From Rhodobacter sp. 24-YEA-8 (GTDB taxonomy: Bacteria > Pseudomonadota > Alphaproteobacteria > Rhodobacterales > Rhodobacteraceae), in contig NZ_FNSK01000002.1 in NCBI RefSeq assembly GCF_900105075.1, positions 186,001 to 250,000 on the forward strand: a stretch of DNA of 64,000 nucleotides, given 5' to 3'. Positions 33,231-41,085 of the stretch are shown one piece after another (the stretch's first letter is position 1; the number at the start of each line of letters is the position of its first letter). The notes beneath the pieces were generated by a model that did no database searches, was not told the DNA's origin, and saw only the letters and a program-made list of their open reading frames with translations. The position numbers were made by a program, and so were the translations under genes.

Positions 33231-34108
33231 CTGTGACCCCGATGAGCGCCCAAGAGCAGATCGAAGCAGGCCGCCGTGCCGCCAATGCGGGCGAACGCCG
33301 GACCGCGCGGGTGCTGATCGCGCTGGCGCTGGTCAGCACCGCCTTCCTGATCGCCGCGCCCCTCGTCTATATCTTCTGGCGCGCTTTCGCGGCCGGGGTC
33401 GGAGGATACTGGGCCGCGATCACCACGCCCGACACGTTGCATGCGATCTGGTTGACGGTGATCGTCACGGTGATCGTGGTGCCGGTCAATGTTGCTTTCG
33501 GCATCGCGGTTGCCTGGGCGATTGCACGTTTCCGCTTTCCGGGGCGCGGACTGCTGATGACCATTGTCGAGATCCCCTTCTCGATCTCGCCGATCATTGC
33601 GGGCATCTGCTATCTGCTGCTTTATGGTCGCCAGGGGTTCCTTGGACCCTTCCTGCGCGAACATGATATTACCGTGCTCTTTGCCCTGCCGGGGATCGTG
33701 CTGGTCACCCTCTTCGTTACCGCCCCCTTTGTGGCGCGCGAGGTTCTGCCTCTGATGCTGGCGAAAGGCTCTGAACAAGAGGAAGCCGCCGTGACGCTTG
33801 GCGCCAGGGGCTGGCAGGTCTTTCGCTATGTCACATTGCCGGGGATCCGCTGGGCGCTGCTTTACGGCGCGGTGCTCTGTGCCGCGCGCGCGGTGGGCGA
33901 ATTCGGCGGTGTCTCGGTCGTATCGGGCCGGGTGGCCGGGCAGACCAATACGCTGCCTTTGCAGATCGAGCTTCTGTACAACGAGATGAACACCTCTGTG
34001 GCAGCCTTTGCGGCCGCCTCGACCCTGACGATGATCGCGATCATCGCACTGATCGCCAAGACCTTCCTCGATTCCCACAACCGGCGCGGCTTACCGGACC
34101 TTTGCTGA
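33227..34108 (+). CDS. cysW: sulfate ABC transporter permease CysW
   Basis: Second permease of the sulfate importer, 293 aa. It shows TIVEIPFSISPIIAGICYLL, FVTAPFVAREVLPLMLAKG, the EAA loop EEAAVTLGARGWQVFRYVTLP and AVGEFGGVSVVSGRVAGQTNTLPLQIE, all typical of CysW. It begins with an ATGA overlap and ends inside a perfect inverted repeat that also contains the stop of the convergent flavoprotein gene. Confidence 0.94.
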   Translation: MTVTPMSAQEQIEAGRRAANAGERRTARVLIALALVSTAFLIAAPLVYIFWRAFAAGVGGYWAAITTPDTLHAIWLTVIVTVIVVPVNVAFGIAVAWAIARFRFPGRGLLMTIVEIPFSISPIIAGICYLLLYGRQGFLGPFLREHDITVLFALPGIVLVTLFVTAPFVAREVLPLMLAKGSEQEEAAVTLGARGWQVFRYVTLPGIRWALLYGAVLCAARAVGEFGGVSVVSGRVAGQTNTLPLQIELLYNEMNTSVAAFAAASTLTMIAIIALIAKTFLDSHNRRGLPDLC

Positions 34109-34125
34109 GGCCCCCGGGCCTCAGC
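34104..34125. terminator. bidirectional hairpin over two convergent stop codons
   Basis: GCTGAGGCCC pairs with GGGCCTCAGC across a 2-base loop. The left arm contains the cysW TGA (34106-34108), and the right arm contains the complement of the flavoprotein TGA (34121-34123). It probably terminates both converging transcripts. Confidence 0.75.
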
Positions 34126-35518
34126 GCGTGACAGTGCTTTCCTTTGCCGCGATATAGCGCGCCATCTGGCCGGCCTGAACGCGAATGTCGGGGATCGCAG
34201 TGATCTCCCAGAACATCGCGCGCGAGACCGGACCAAGGGCGAAAAGCCGGTCAGAGGCCGCGCCACCCCGCCCGATCAGCCGCGCCTCGGGCGAGACCTC
34301 AAACCCGATGCGCAAAGGATCGACCCGCGCCGCCCCATTCGCCAGAAGCCCTGCCATCAATGGCGAGGCGTTCTTTTCCGGGTCATTGCGGATGCCACGA
34401 CAGTCAATGATCCGCCCGACCTCCAGTCGTGCCGGGCCTGCCGCACCGCGCGGCTGGATCACGGCTGTCACCACCTCGTCCGCCGAATCGCCCGACGCCG
34501 GTTCGGCACGGATAAAGGCGGCCCGCTCAATCTTCAGCCGCCCTGCTTGCATCGCGGCCTCAAGCCGCGCGGCAGAGGCTGGCGGGATGCGGTGGCGATG
34601 CACCTCCCACCAGGTGGCGCCATGGCGCAGGAAACGCCGGCGCTGGTCCAGATCCATATTCTGCCAGATCAGGCTGACATAAGGCCGGATCCCGTCGACC
34701 GCCGACCGCCAGGTGCCGCCTTCGGCCTCCGCATCGGCGACCAGACCGCGCAGCCAGGCCAGCAACCGGCTGACCGGCGCCCCCAGAGGCACTGTTTCGG
34801 CCGGGATCTTCAGCGCGGCCCCTGGCCCGTGGGACCGCGGCAAAAGCCCGCGCCGCGAGATCGCGATGATCTGCCCCTGATGCCCGGCCCGTTCCAGCGA
34901 AAGCACCTGATCCACCATCGAAAGCCCGGTGCCGATGATCAGAACCTGAGCCCCGTCACCTGGCGGCGTATTGACCGACCAGGCACCCGAGATCAGCCCT
35001 GACGGGTCGTCCCTGGGCACGACATGCCCGGTCGCAAGCACCGCATAGGCGCCCTTCAGCTGCCGCCCGTCATCCAGCTCGGCCTTCACGCCGCCCCCGC
35101 GCTCGCTGATCCCGAGACAATCGGCCTTGATACAGACCAGCCGCCCCGACGCCGTCCAGGGCGCCAGCAGGCAGGACAGATAGCTGCCATAGGTGGCGCG
35201 TCCGACAAAGCTTTCGCTGTCATGACGGCCCGGTGCATTGTTCTCGAGCCAGTGCAGAAAGTGATCCGGCTCATCCGGAAAGGCGCTCATATTATGGACG
35301 CGCGTGTTCAGCAGATGGTCGGGATCACTGGTCGAGTAAGCGATTCCACAACCCAGAAGATGCCGGCCCTCGACCACAGTGACCCTGAGATCGGTGTTCT
35401 GGCGCAACAGATTTGCGGCAAAAAGCACACCGCTCGCGCCGCCGCCGATCACCAGAACATCACGCCAGCCTTCCTCGCGCGCGAAGGGCTCGGCTCGGGT
35501 CACAGGGGTATGGCTCAT
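34121..35518 (-). CDS. FAD/NAD(P)-binding protein (COG4529-like)
   Basis: Flavoprotein of about 465 aa in the family with an N-terminal FAD/NAD(P)-binding domain. The dinucleotide motif is DVLVIGGGASGVLFAANLLRQ at residues 20-40. GCGIAYSTSDPDHLLNTRVHNMS is diagnostic for this family, and the second nucleotide site is VLIIGTGLSMVDQVLSLE. LIDCRGIRNDP and FALGPVSRAMFWEITAIPDIR close the C-terminal part. It is convergent with cysW. A paralogue with the same landmarks lies at 52646 beside ssuD, so a link to sulfur metabolism is suggested. Starts at 35518 or 35545 are both possible. Confidence 0.82.
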   Translation of the reverse strand: MSHTPVTRAEPFAREEGWRDVLVIGGGASGVLFAANLLRQNTDLRVTVVEGRHLLGCGIAYSTSDPDHLLNTRVHNMSAFPDEPDHFLHWLENNAPGRHDSESFVGRATYGSYLSCLLAPWTASGRLVCIKADCLGISERGGGVKAELDDGRQLKGAYAVLATGHVVPRDDPSGLISGAWSVNTPPGDGAQVLIIGTGLSMVDQVLSLERAGHQGQIIAISRRGLLPRSHGPGAALKIPAETVPLGAPVSRLLAWLRGLVADAEAEGGTWRSAVDGIRPYVSLIWQNMDLDQRRRFLRHGATWWEVHRHRIPPASAARLEAAMQAGRLKIERAAFIRAEPASGDSADEVVTAVIQPRGAAGPARLEVGRIIDCRGIRNDPEKNASPLMAGLLANGAARVDPLRIGFEVSPEARLIGRGGAASDRLFALGPVSRAMFWEITAIPDIRVQAGQMARYIAAKESTVTR

Positions 35519-35545
35519 CTCTGGTCCGTCTTGTGCTGGCATCAT

Positions 35546-35902
35546 GATCAACTGGCCGGCCCCGGGTTATGGTCCAACGGCAACCATCCAGAACCAATTC
35601 TGGTCCAGAATACCAGCCAAACGCAGAATATTGTTCCAAGATGCTACTTGCAAACAGAAATCTTATCGTCTCTCCGGATGGGGCAGAGTGGAAACCCTCT
35701 GCCGCTGCTCGCGCCTGCGCAGAAAGCAGCCCGGGCAGGCGCGGATCCCAAAATCTGAATGCAATTTTCCAAAAACGCGTCTACTAGGAAAAAACTGTTT
35801 CCAGCGCAGAGTGTCATATAAATTGCAATTCTTTGGATGTGGAATTAGTCATCCCCTATTGTCTGAAATAAAATTCACTGAGTAACCGCGCGAGTATCAT
35901 TC
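35546..35902. promoter_or_regulatory. AT-rich upstream region of the sugar transferase gene
   Basis: About 350 bases without a supported gene. The last 90 bases are markedly AT-rich for this genome and contain TTGCAA and TATAAA-like words suited to a promoter for the sugar transferase. No dyad matching a lux box was identified here. Confidence 0.35.
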
Positions 35903-36511
35903 ATGTCCTTGAGCGAAACCCCTTTCGGGGTAGCAAAAATTCAGCACCGCAAGGGGCTGAAACGCCTGTGCGACTTCGCACTTGCTTTGATCACTTTACC
36001 TATCACCCTGCCGATGATGCTGATGATCGCCGTTGCGATCCGAGTCGGATCCGGCGGCCCTGCCCTGATGCGGCTGAGCTGTCTCGGCCTGAACGGGCGC
36101 GTCTTCCGGCAATACCGCTTTCGCGTGATCCGGGGCGACCTTTCGGCGGCGGATCTGTTGCACGCCAATGCAGCTGATGCGGGACATCTGACTCCGCTTG
36201 GCGCGGTTCTGCTGTCAACCGGGCTCAATCTTCTGCCACAGGTGCTGAATGTTCTGTGGGGGGACATGTCCTTTATCGGTCCGCGTGCGGTTGCGGTCGC
36301 GGCTACGGACCGGCGGGAGAAACCCGATAACCGGCTGTTAGCGGTACGTCCCGGGATTGTCACTCCGGATGCATTTCATCCCGCAGGACAAAGTCTGAGC
36401 GAAAGTGAGCGGATGGCCCTTTCGCTGGCCTATGTTCGCTGTGCCGGCGCCTGCACCGATGGCAGGCTGGTTCTGCAATCGGCCGCAAGGATCTTTCGGC
36501 GCCGGAGCTGA
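35903..36511 (+). CDS. sugar transferase (exopolysaccharide priming type)
   Basis: Bacterial sugar transferase (PF02397-like) of 202 aa. A membrane segment, LCDFALALITLPITLPMMLMIAVAI, lies at residues 22-46. It is followed by the family's amphipathic part: FRQYRFRVIRG, where the usual Lys/Arg-rich FKFRTM block is altered, then LPQVLNVLWGDMSFIGPRA, the conserved LPQL-N-GDMSxVGPRP block, and VRPGIVTPDAF. These enzymes attach the first sugar phosphate to undecaprenyl phosphate. It stands alone without glycosyltransferase genes. Its proximity to luxRI suggests, but does not show, quorum-controlled polysaccharide. Confidence 0.83.
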   Translation: MSLSETPFGVAKIQHRKGLKRLCDFALALITLPITLPMMLMIAVAIRVGSGGPALMRLSCLGLNGRVFRQYRFRVIRGDLSAADLLHANAADAGHLTPLGAVLLSTGLNLLPQVLNVLWGDMSFIGPRAVAVAATDRREKPDNRLLAVRPGIVTPDAFHPAGQSLSESERMALSLAYVRCAGACTDGRLVLQSAARIFRRRS

Positions 36512-36600
36512 GTGCTTTCGCTGATTTCCAGCGAGGCAGGCTTCCAGAGGGACAGCACCGGATGCACCGGCCGGCCGCTCATACGGCCAGCCTGTCTGGT

Positions 36601-36948
36601 TCAGCGATTGACCCGCCGATATTCTCGCGCGGAAGCAATCTGTGCATCACGCTCGGCATAGATCCTGACCAGTCGTGACATGCTGGACGCATCTGTTGCC
36701 GCCAGTGACGCGCGGCGGATCTCGTCTTCGCCAAGTGACAGCAGATCGTCATAGACCGCATCCATTTGCCGGTCGGATCGATTGCCTGCCGTCCCGGTCA
36801 GGAACTGACGGAAGATCAGCAGCGCAGACAAACTGCCCGCGACGATCCAGACCAGCAGCGCCGCACCCAAACCCAGCCCTGTAACAAGGCCAATCAGCCC
36901 ATTTATCAACCCGATAACGCCACCGGCCACTATTGCGATTACAGCCAT
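36601..36948 (-). CDS. small membrane protein of unknown function
   Basis: A 115-residue protein whose ATG at 36948 follows a perfect AGGAGG; the longer frame to 37047 was rejected. A long hydrophobic, Gly-rich region covers residues 2-47 (GGVIGLINGLIGLVTGLGLG, then AALLVWIVAGSLSALLIF), probably two helices. A charged tail (QMDAVYDDLLSLGEDEIRRA) follows. It lies downstream of luxI but beyond a strong terminator. The family is not recognised. Confidence 0.7.
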   Translation of the reverse strand: MAVIAIVAGGVIGLINGLIGLVTGLGLGAALLVWIVAGSLSALLIFRQFLTGTAGNRSDRQMDAVYDDLLSLGEDEIRRASLAATDASSMSRLVRIYAERDAQIASAREYRRVNR

Positions 36949-37037
36949 CGCCTGACCTCCTGATTCCGTCCGTGCCCCATCGCGCAGTCGACGGGGGGGT
37001 TGATTGCATTCACCTGCACAAGGTGCAGAAAAGGTTA

Positions 37038-37073
37038 CGGTCACCACCGGGACAGGGATCCCGGCGGTGACCG
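37038..37073 (-). terminator. rho-independent terminator of luxI
   Basis: CGGTCACC (37038-37045) and CCGGGA (37047-37052) pair with TCCCGG (37059-37064) and GGTGACCG (37066-37073), separated by one mismatch. This is a 14-bp stem with a 6-base loop. On the minus strand it is followed by CCTTTTCT, an adequate T-tract. It begins 8 bases after the luxI stop. Confidence 0.8.
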
Positions 37074-37080
37074 TCGCCGA

Positions 37081-37830
37081 TCATCCTGGAACGTGACCCA
37101 GGCCGATCACCGGGCTGAAGGCAGCAGAGCCGGTTTGACCGGGGAGCACTGTCACCTCTCTGTTTTTCAGCCCGTGTTGGGCAGTCACTGGCCTGAGCTC
37201 CAGTGCCGCCGCATCACTCAGCACCACATTTTCATGCAGAGCCGCGAAATTGCGAACCCGGTCGATCCGCTCATCTGTGCAATCGAGCAGGGCGGCCAGA
37301 GCCGAAACCTTGCCCATCGGCTTGACCGTGCCGACATAGTCATAAGGCGCATTGTCCGAGCGCTTGAGCACCCGGTTCATCACCGGATCGATCACCGTGA
37401 TGATGTCCGAGATACCTGCATTGCGGCAGGTTTCAAGCGTGGCGACCATCAGTTCGCATGTGGCGCGTGACACCGTGGTATCCGCCCCGTCCCGCGACAG
37501 CCGGGCCGTATCAACACAGAAGCGGGTCGATTCCCAGATCCTGGACGACCGCAGCGGTGCCTCGCCATCGAGGATCTCGCTGAACACATCCGACAGCATA
37601 TGCGGGCCGGTCGTCTGAAGCAGGCGGACGCAGGAGATGACCTCGCCTTCGGTATCCAGCCCAACCAGGTAGAGCGGGTCGAGATGATCAAAGCGATCGA
37701 TTTCGCGGCCTTGCTCGATGCTCACGTCCCAACCCAGACGGTCACTGAAAACCCGGGCGCGCAGCCGGTACATATCGTCAAGAACATCTTCAAACAGATG
37801 TTTGTTTACGGCGTCGATTACGATGATCAT
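37081..37830 (-). CDS. luxI: acyl-homoserine-lactone synthase (LuxI family)
   Basis: AHL synthase of 249 aa that makes an acyl-homoserine lactone from SAM and acyl-ACP or acyl-CoA. Conserved residues are visible: Arg and Phe in YRLRARVFSDRLGWDV, Trp in that block, the Asp-x-Asp region REIDRFDHLDPLYLVG, and VISCVRLLQTTGPHML followed by the Glu-Ser-Thr-Arg-Phe motif (IWESTRFCVD). VSRATCELMVATLETCRNAGISDIITV holds the C-terminal acyl pocket. The ATG at 37830 has a GGGGG site. It is longer than typical LuxI (about 210 aa). luxR lies 171 bases upstream on the same strand. Confidence 0.94.
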   Translation of the reverse strand: MIIVIDAVNKHLFEDVLDDMYRLRARVFSDRLGWDVSIEQGREIDRFDHLDPLYLVGLDTEGEVISCVRLLQTTGPHMLSDVFSEILDGEAPLRSSRIWESTRFCVDTARLSRDGADTTVSRATCELMVATLETCRNAGISDIITVIDPVMNRVLKRSDNAPYDYVGTVKPMGKVSALAALLDCTDERIDRVRNFAALHENVVLSDAAALELRPVTAQHGLKNREVTVLPGQTGSAAFSPVIGLGHVPG

Positions 37831-37884
37831 GGCAACCCCCATTGTCACATGTCCTCAGACGTTAACCACTGGTTGTGCCGCCCG

Positions 37885-37904
37885 ATACTCGGGGAATCCC
37901 GTAT
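37885..37904. promoter_or_regulatory. candidate lux-box-like dyad upstream of luxI
   Basis: ATAC-T-CGGG-GAAT-CCCG-TAT forms an imperfect 20-base dyad, 55 bases upstream of the luxI start and between luxR and luxI. The length and place fit a lux box, but the half-sites do not match a consensus I can vouch for. Confidence 0.35.
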
Positions 37905-38001
37905 TTATGAAGATTTTTTCTGCCTTTTCACGCCGGAAAAACGTCATGCTCCGCCACGGGCTCCTGCCCTGACGGTCAATGAGGTCGTGCCCCGTGCTGT
38001 A

Positions 38002-38706
38002 TCAGATCGGATAGATCAGATGTTGGGCAATGGCCCTGGCGATTGCCTGGGCTGTGGTCAGCGAAAAAAGCTTTTCGCGCGCCGAGCGCAGATGCACTTC
38101 GACGGTACGATGCGAAATATTCAGAATGTCTGCGATGTCCTGCTGGGTCTTGCCGGCAGCGGTCCATTGCAAAATCTCCACCTCACGCGAAGACAGCGGC
38201 GTGCGGCGCAGGACATTGGAAAACGCATCGGAATTCATCACAGCGTCATGCATATGAACGGCGATCGATTGCAGATCGCCGATATGCTCGGCGATCATCG
38301 AATGCCATTCATGATCGTCGGTGTCGCGCGTCACGCTGAGCATCCCGGTATCACCGAAAGGCCCGCGCACCGGGATCGTCACACCGCGGTCAGAGATCCC
38401 GAATTCCCGTGCGGCACAGAAAACAACGCGAAAATTCTCGCTTTGTTCGATCCGCGCCCAGTCGATCGGCGCGATGCTGCGCTGCGCGATTCGCAGGGTC
38501 GGATCAATCAGGTGATAGGCCTGTTGAGTATAATGGCGTTTCCACTCTTCAGGATAGGTGACATAGCCATGCATTGTGCCGGCAACCGGGTTTGACCCCA
38601 GATAGGCTACATGATCGAATCCAAAGCGATCCCGCACCTGTTCAAGGAAGCAGTCGAATTTACCGGCCTGGCCGGCAACCTCGCTCAGGTCGATGAGCTC
38701 CGTCAT
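38002..38706 (-). CDS. luxR: LuxR-family AHL-responsive regulator
   Basis: Quorum-sensing regulator of 234 aa. The N-terminal autoinducer-binding domain has FGFDHVAYLG, YPEEWKRHYTQQAYHLIDPTL with the conserved Trp, Tyr and Asp, PIDWARIEQS with Trp, and EFGISDRGVTIPVRGPFGDTG with Gly. The C-terminal LuxR HTH is LSSREVEILQWTAAGKTQQDI plus ILNISHRTVEVHLRSAREKL. The ATG at 38706 follows AAGGGATC. It is transcribed toward luxI. A dyad, CCGGT-TG-ACCGG (38830-38841), lies 124 bases upstream and could bind a regulator. Confidence 0.93.
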   Translation of the reverse strand: MTELIDLSEVAGQAGKFDCFLEQVRDRFGFDHVAYLGSNPVAGTMHGYVTYPEEWKRHYTQQAYHLIDPTLRIAQRSIAPIDWARIEQSENFRVVFCAAREFGISDRGVTIPVRGPFGDTGMLSVTRDTDDHEWHSMIAEHIGDLQSIAVHMHDAVMNSDAFSNVLRRTPLSSREVEILQWTAAGKTQQDIADILNISHRTVEVHLRSAREKLFSLTTAQAIARAIAQHLIYPI

Positions 38707-38911
38707 GATCCCTTTTCCCGGTTCAGAGTAAGACAGTCGTACAAGTTGAAGGGTTGCGCCCTCAAACCTGTTAACGCAAGCCTAAAAGCGGCACTTACGT
38801 TTAATGTTTCCAAATTGTGGCAGAGCCGTCCGGTTGACCGGTCATAGTCCCTGAAACATGTCTGATGACTCAAGTCTCGATCAAAGTGAGCAGAGGAGCA
38901 CCCGAATCTGA

Positions 38912-39357
38912 TCAGCCTGGCAATGCGGCGATATAGTCGCGCACCTGCCTGTCGGTCAATGCCACGCTTTGCCCCGGGCGAGACAGCCCCGATCCAGGGC
39001 CAGAACCACTCGTGCCCGGGGCAAAACGGGGTGGCAACGCCGGGCCCATAGACCAGATTTGCCACTGGGGTCGCAGCTTCCATGCCAGGGACGGGATTTT
39101 GCGCTGTCCCAGCCTGCCGCCGGGTTTTGCCACAGCCTCAACATGTGTGGCGGTCGGGACGGTGTCGGCTGCCGATGATCGCGCGGGTTTCGAAAGCTGC
39201 GCTCAACTCCTCGATCAGGGTTAAGCCAGCCTCGGCCATCTCATCGACATGAGCCTGCGCCTCTTCCGGGCGGATGCCGCACAGGATAGCCACCAGCGAA
39301 CAGTCCCTGAACGCCGCAACAAATTCCATCATCAGATCCGCGTTTCGCGCTTTCATA
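38912..39357 (-). pseudogene. dgoA: 2-dehydro-3-deoxy-6-phosphogalactonate aldolase remnant
   Basis: The minus strand reads CSLVAILCGIRPEEAQAHVD followed by EMAEAGLTLIEE, the start of DgoA (LVAILRGIRPEEA). After a stop and frame change, NLVYGPGVATPF recalls the PGVATP motif. Another shift then gives PGQSVALTDRQVRDYIAALPG, the usual C-terminus. The middle, including the Schiff-base Lys segment, is mostly lost. This is a clear case of gene decay, next to other broken galactose genes. Confidence 0.7.
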
Positions 39358-39780
39358 AAGCCCGCGCCCGTTCGTCTTGTGTGCCGGGCAGGAGATAGAC
39401 GCCGTCACCACCGCTTGCTGCGATCTGGCCGGTCACCTCAGTCACTTCGTCGCTCATCCCACCGGGGAAATCGCCCCGCCGGGCCCGATACCGCACCAGT
39501 CACGAAATGGAAATGACGACCGCCTTGCGCGCGGTGTTCCACCAGGGCAGCGGCAAGTGCCTCCGCATCCAGCGGCAGATAGCGCGTCTCAGCCCAGCCA
39601 TTGCGGATGGTGACCATGTCGTCGGGAATCACCGGCACGACCGTACCCGGTCAGGGCACCAGCGCCGTTTCAAGGGGCAGAGCTAAATTGGCGCCACGCA
39701 CGGCAAGGCTCCCCTGCCCCGCTGCGGTCGCCACGAGATCCGCGCCTGCCAGCCCTGGGTCTTCAGGGAATGCCCGGCAT
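39358..39780 (-). pseudogene. dgoK: 2-dehydro-3-deoxygalactonokinase remnant
   Basis: The minus-strand fragment PDDMVTIRNGWAETRYLPL is followed by LDAEALAAALVEHRAQGGR, which resembles the GMIGSRQGWxEAPYL block of DgoK. After a one-base shift comes GQIAASGGDGVYLLPGTQ, like the LPGTHSKW motif. The ATP-binding N-terminus is not recognisable. Its position directly upstream of the dgoA remnant matches the usual dgoK-dgoA order. The assignment is less certain than that of dgoA. Confidence 0.5.
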
Positions 39781-40441
39781 AGCTGGCGTAACTCCGCCGG
39801 CCAGCCCGAAGATCCCGGTGAGGTGCCGCCCGTCACAGATCTGCAGGCTGGCCGCGCGCGTATCAAATTCGGTGCCATCGACAGGCGTAATCTCACCGAT
39901 CGGGATCGGGGCGGCATTGACAGCCAGCCAGTGATCCGCCGCCACACTAAACCGGTGATCGCGGCGTGCTGGAGGCGCCGCATCACTTCGGGCCTCAGGA
40001 TCAAAGCTCAGCGCATCGTCCGCGACCGGGATTTCGGCGCGGATCGAGAGCCGTCCCGGGAAGCCCGTAGGCTCTTCGACGAGATCCAGAGGGACTACCA
40101 CATTTTCCGCATTCGGGTCATCGATATCCCGTATATGGTGGTGAATGCCGTCATTGCCGCCGTGCAGGAAATAGCCGCCTTTATTGGCGTCAACCCGGAT
40201 CTCATACGCGTCAGGCGTGAACCGCGCTCCGCCAGACAAAGGCGCCGACGCAAAGCCTTTTGCCAGGATAAAGGGCCAGTGTCGGGAAGCCCGGCACCAG
40301 AGGATGTGCGACGCGCTCCATCTGCAGATCCTGCACCGTCGCCCCCATGGTCAGGAGCGTCGCCGAGAGCTTTGCCCCGCGCAGCCGCGCCGCTTTGACC
40401 GGACGGCCATCGGGAAGGTGGTCGAAAATCTCCGAACTCAA
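39781..40441 (-). pseudogene. galM: aldose 1-epimerase (galactose mutarotase) remnant
   Basis: The start is intact (IFDHLPDGRPVKAARLRGAK, TLLTMGATVQDL, HPLVPGFPTL). It then changes frame near 40230 and continues YEIRVDANKGGYFLHGGNDG, DLVEEPTGFPGRLSIRAEIP, DHRFSVAADHWLAVNAAPIP and GEITPVDGTEFD, all mutarotase blocks. A substrate-binding His-Gly-Gly is kept, but the region with the first catalytic His and the C-terminal catalytic Glu are damaged or missing. It would have been the first gene of the decayed galactose operon. Confidence 0.72.
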
Positions 40442-40519
40442 TTCAGGACCACTCCCGGCACAGCCAGGTCTCTCACACCGGGGTGGACCAGCCAGGGCAG
40501 TCGCTGATGACCCAGGCGG

Positions 40520-41085
40520 TGGGCTTGGCGCGTCGATCCGGGTCGAGGCGGTGACGGGGTCGTCTTTGCTCTATCTGGATGCGGCCCTGGGTGAGCTGAA
40601 AGAGACCTCGCCCAGGGCCAATATCACCTTGGATGCGCTGCCATCCCGTGATCGCCCGATCCATCTGGCCGCAGGCGAGACGGGTTTCGTGCTGGCATGG
40701 ATTCTGCCGGAATGCGACAGCCGCGATTGCGACATCCAGCCCTTGCAGCATGAGAAAGTGGTGTTGAAGGTGCGGCGCGGGCATCAACTTTCCCACGCGC
40801 TGCGCCGCTTTTGGCCTGTCAGAGCCCGTGAATGGGGTGAACAGCCCCTCGACACTGCTGACGCTGGCCTGTCTGGCGCAAAGCGATGCCATCGCGCCTT
40901 TGTCGGATGAGGTCGGCGGAACTGTTGATCCACCCGCCGCTCAATTCCGGTTTCCTTGTGCTGCCAACCGCCAGTGATATCCGCGTCTCGCGCTGTTATC
41001 TGCCTGAGCTCAGACGCCGCCCGCTGTCGCCACTCGCGCTGCATCTGCGCGAAAGTGTGCTGGCCGGCGGCGTCGCCGGAACGTT
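40520..41085 (+). pseudogene. LysR-family regulator remnant (GbpR-like)
   Basis: The plus-strand frame gives an LTTR effector domain: RVEAVTGSSLLYLDAALGEL, LAAGETGFVLAWILPE and PLQHEKVVLKVRRGHQLSHA. After a frame change near 40830 it reads VNSPSTLLTLACLAQSDAIA and PLSDEV. A third segment has LLIHPPLNSGFLVL and RRRPLSPLALHLRESV, the usual LTTR ending. The DNA-binding domain is absent. GbpR regulators often sit divergent from dgoKA genes, which fits this position. Its 3' end abuts the cytosine deaminase gene. Confidence 0.65.
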
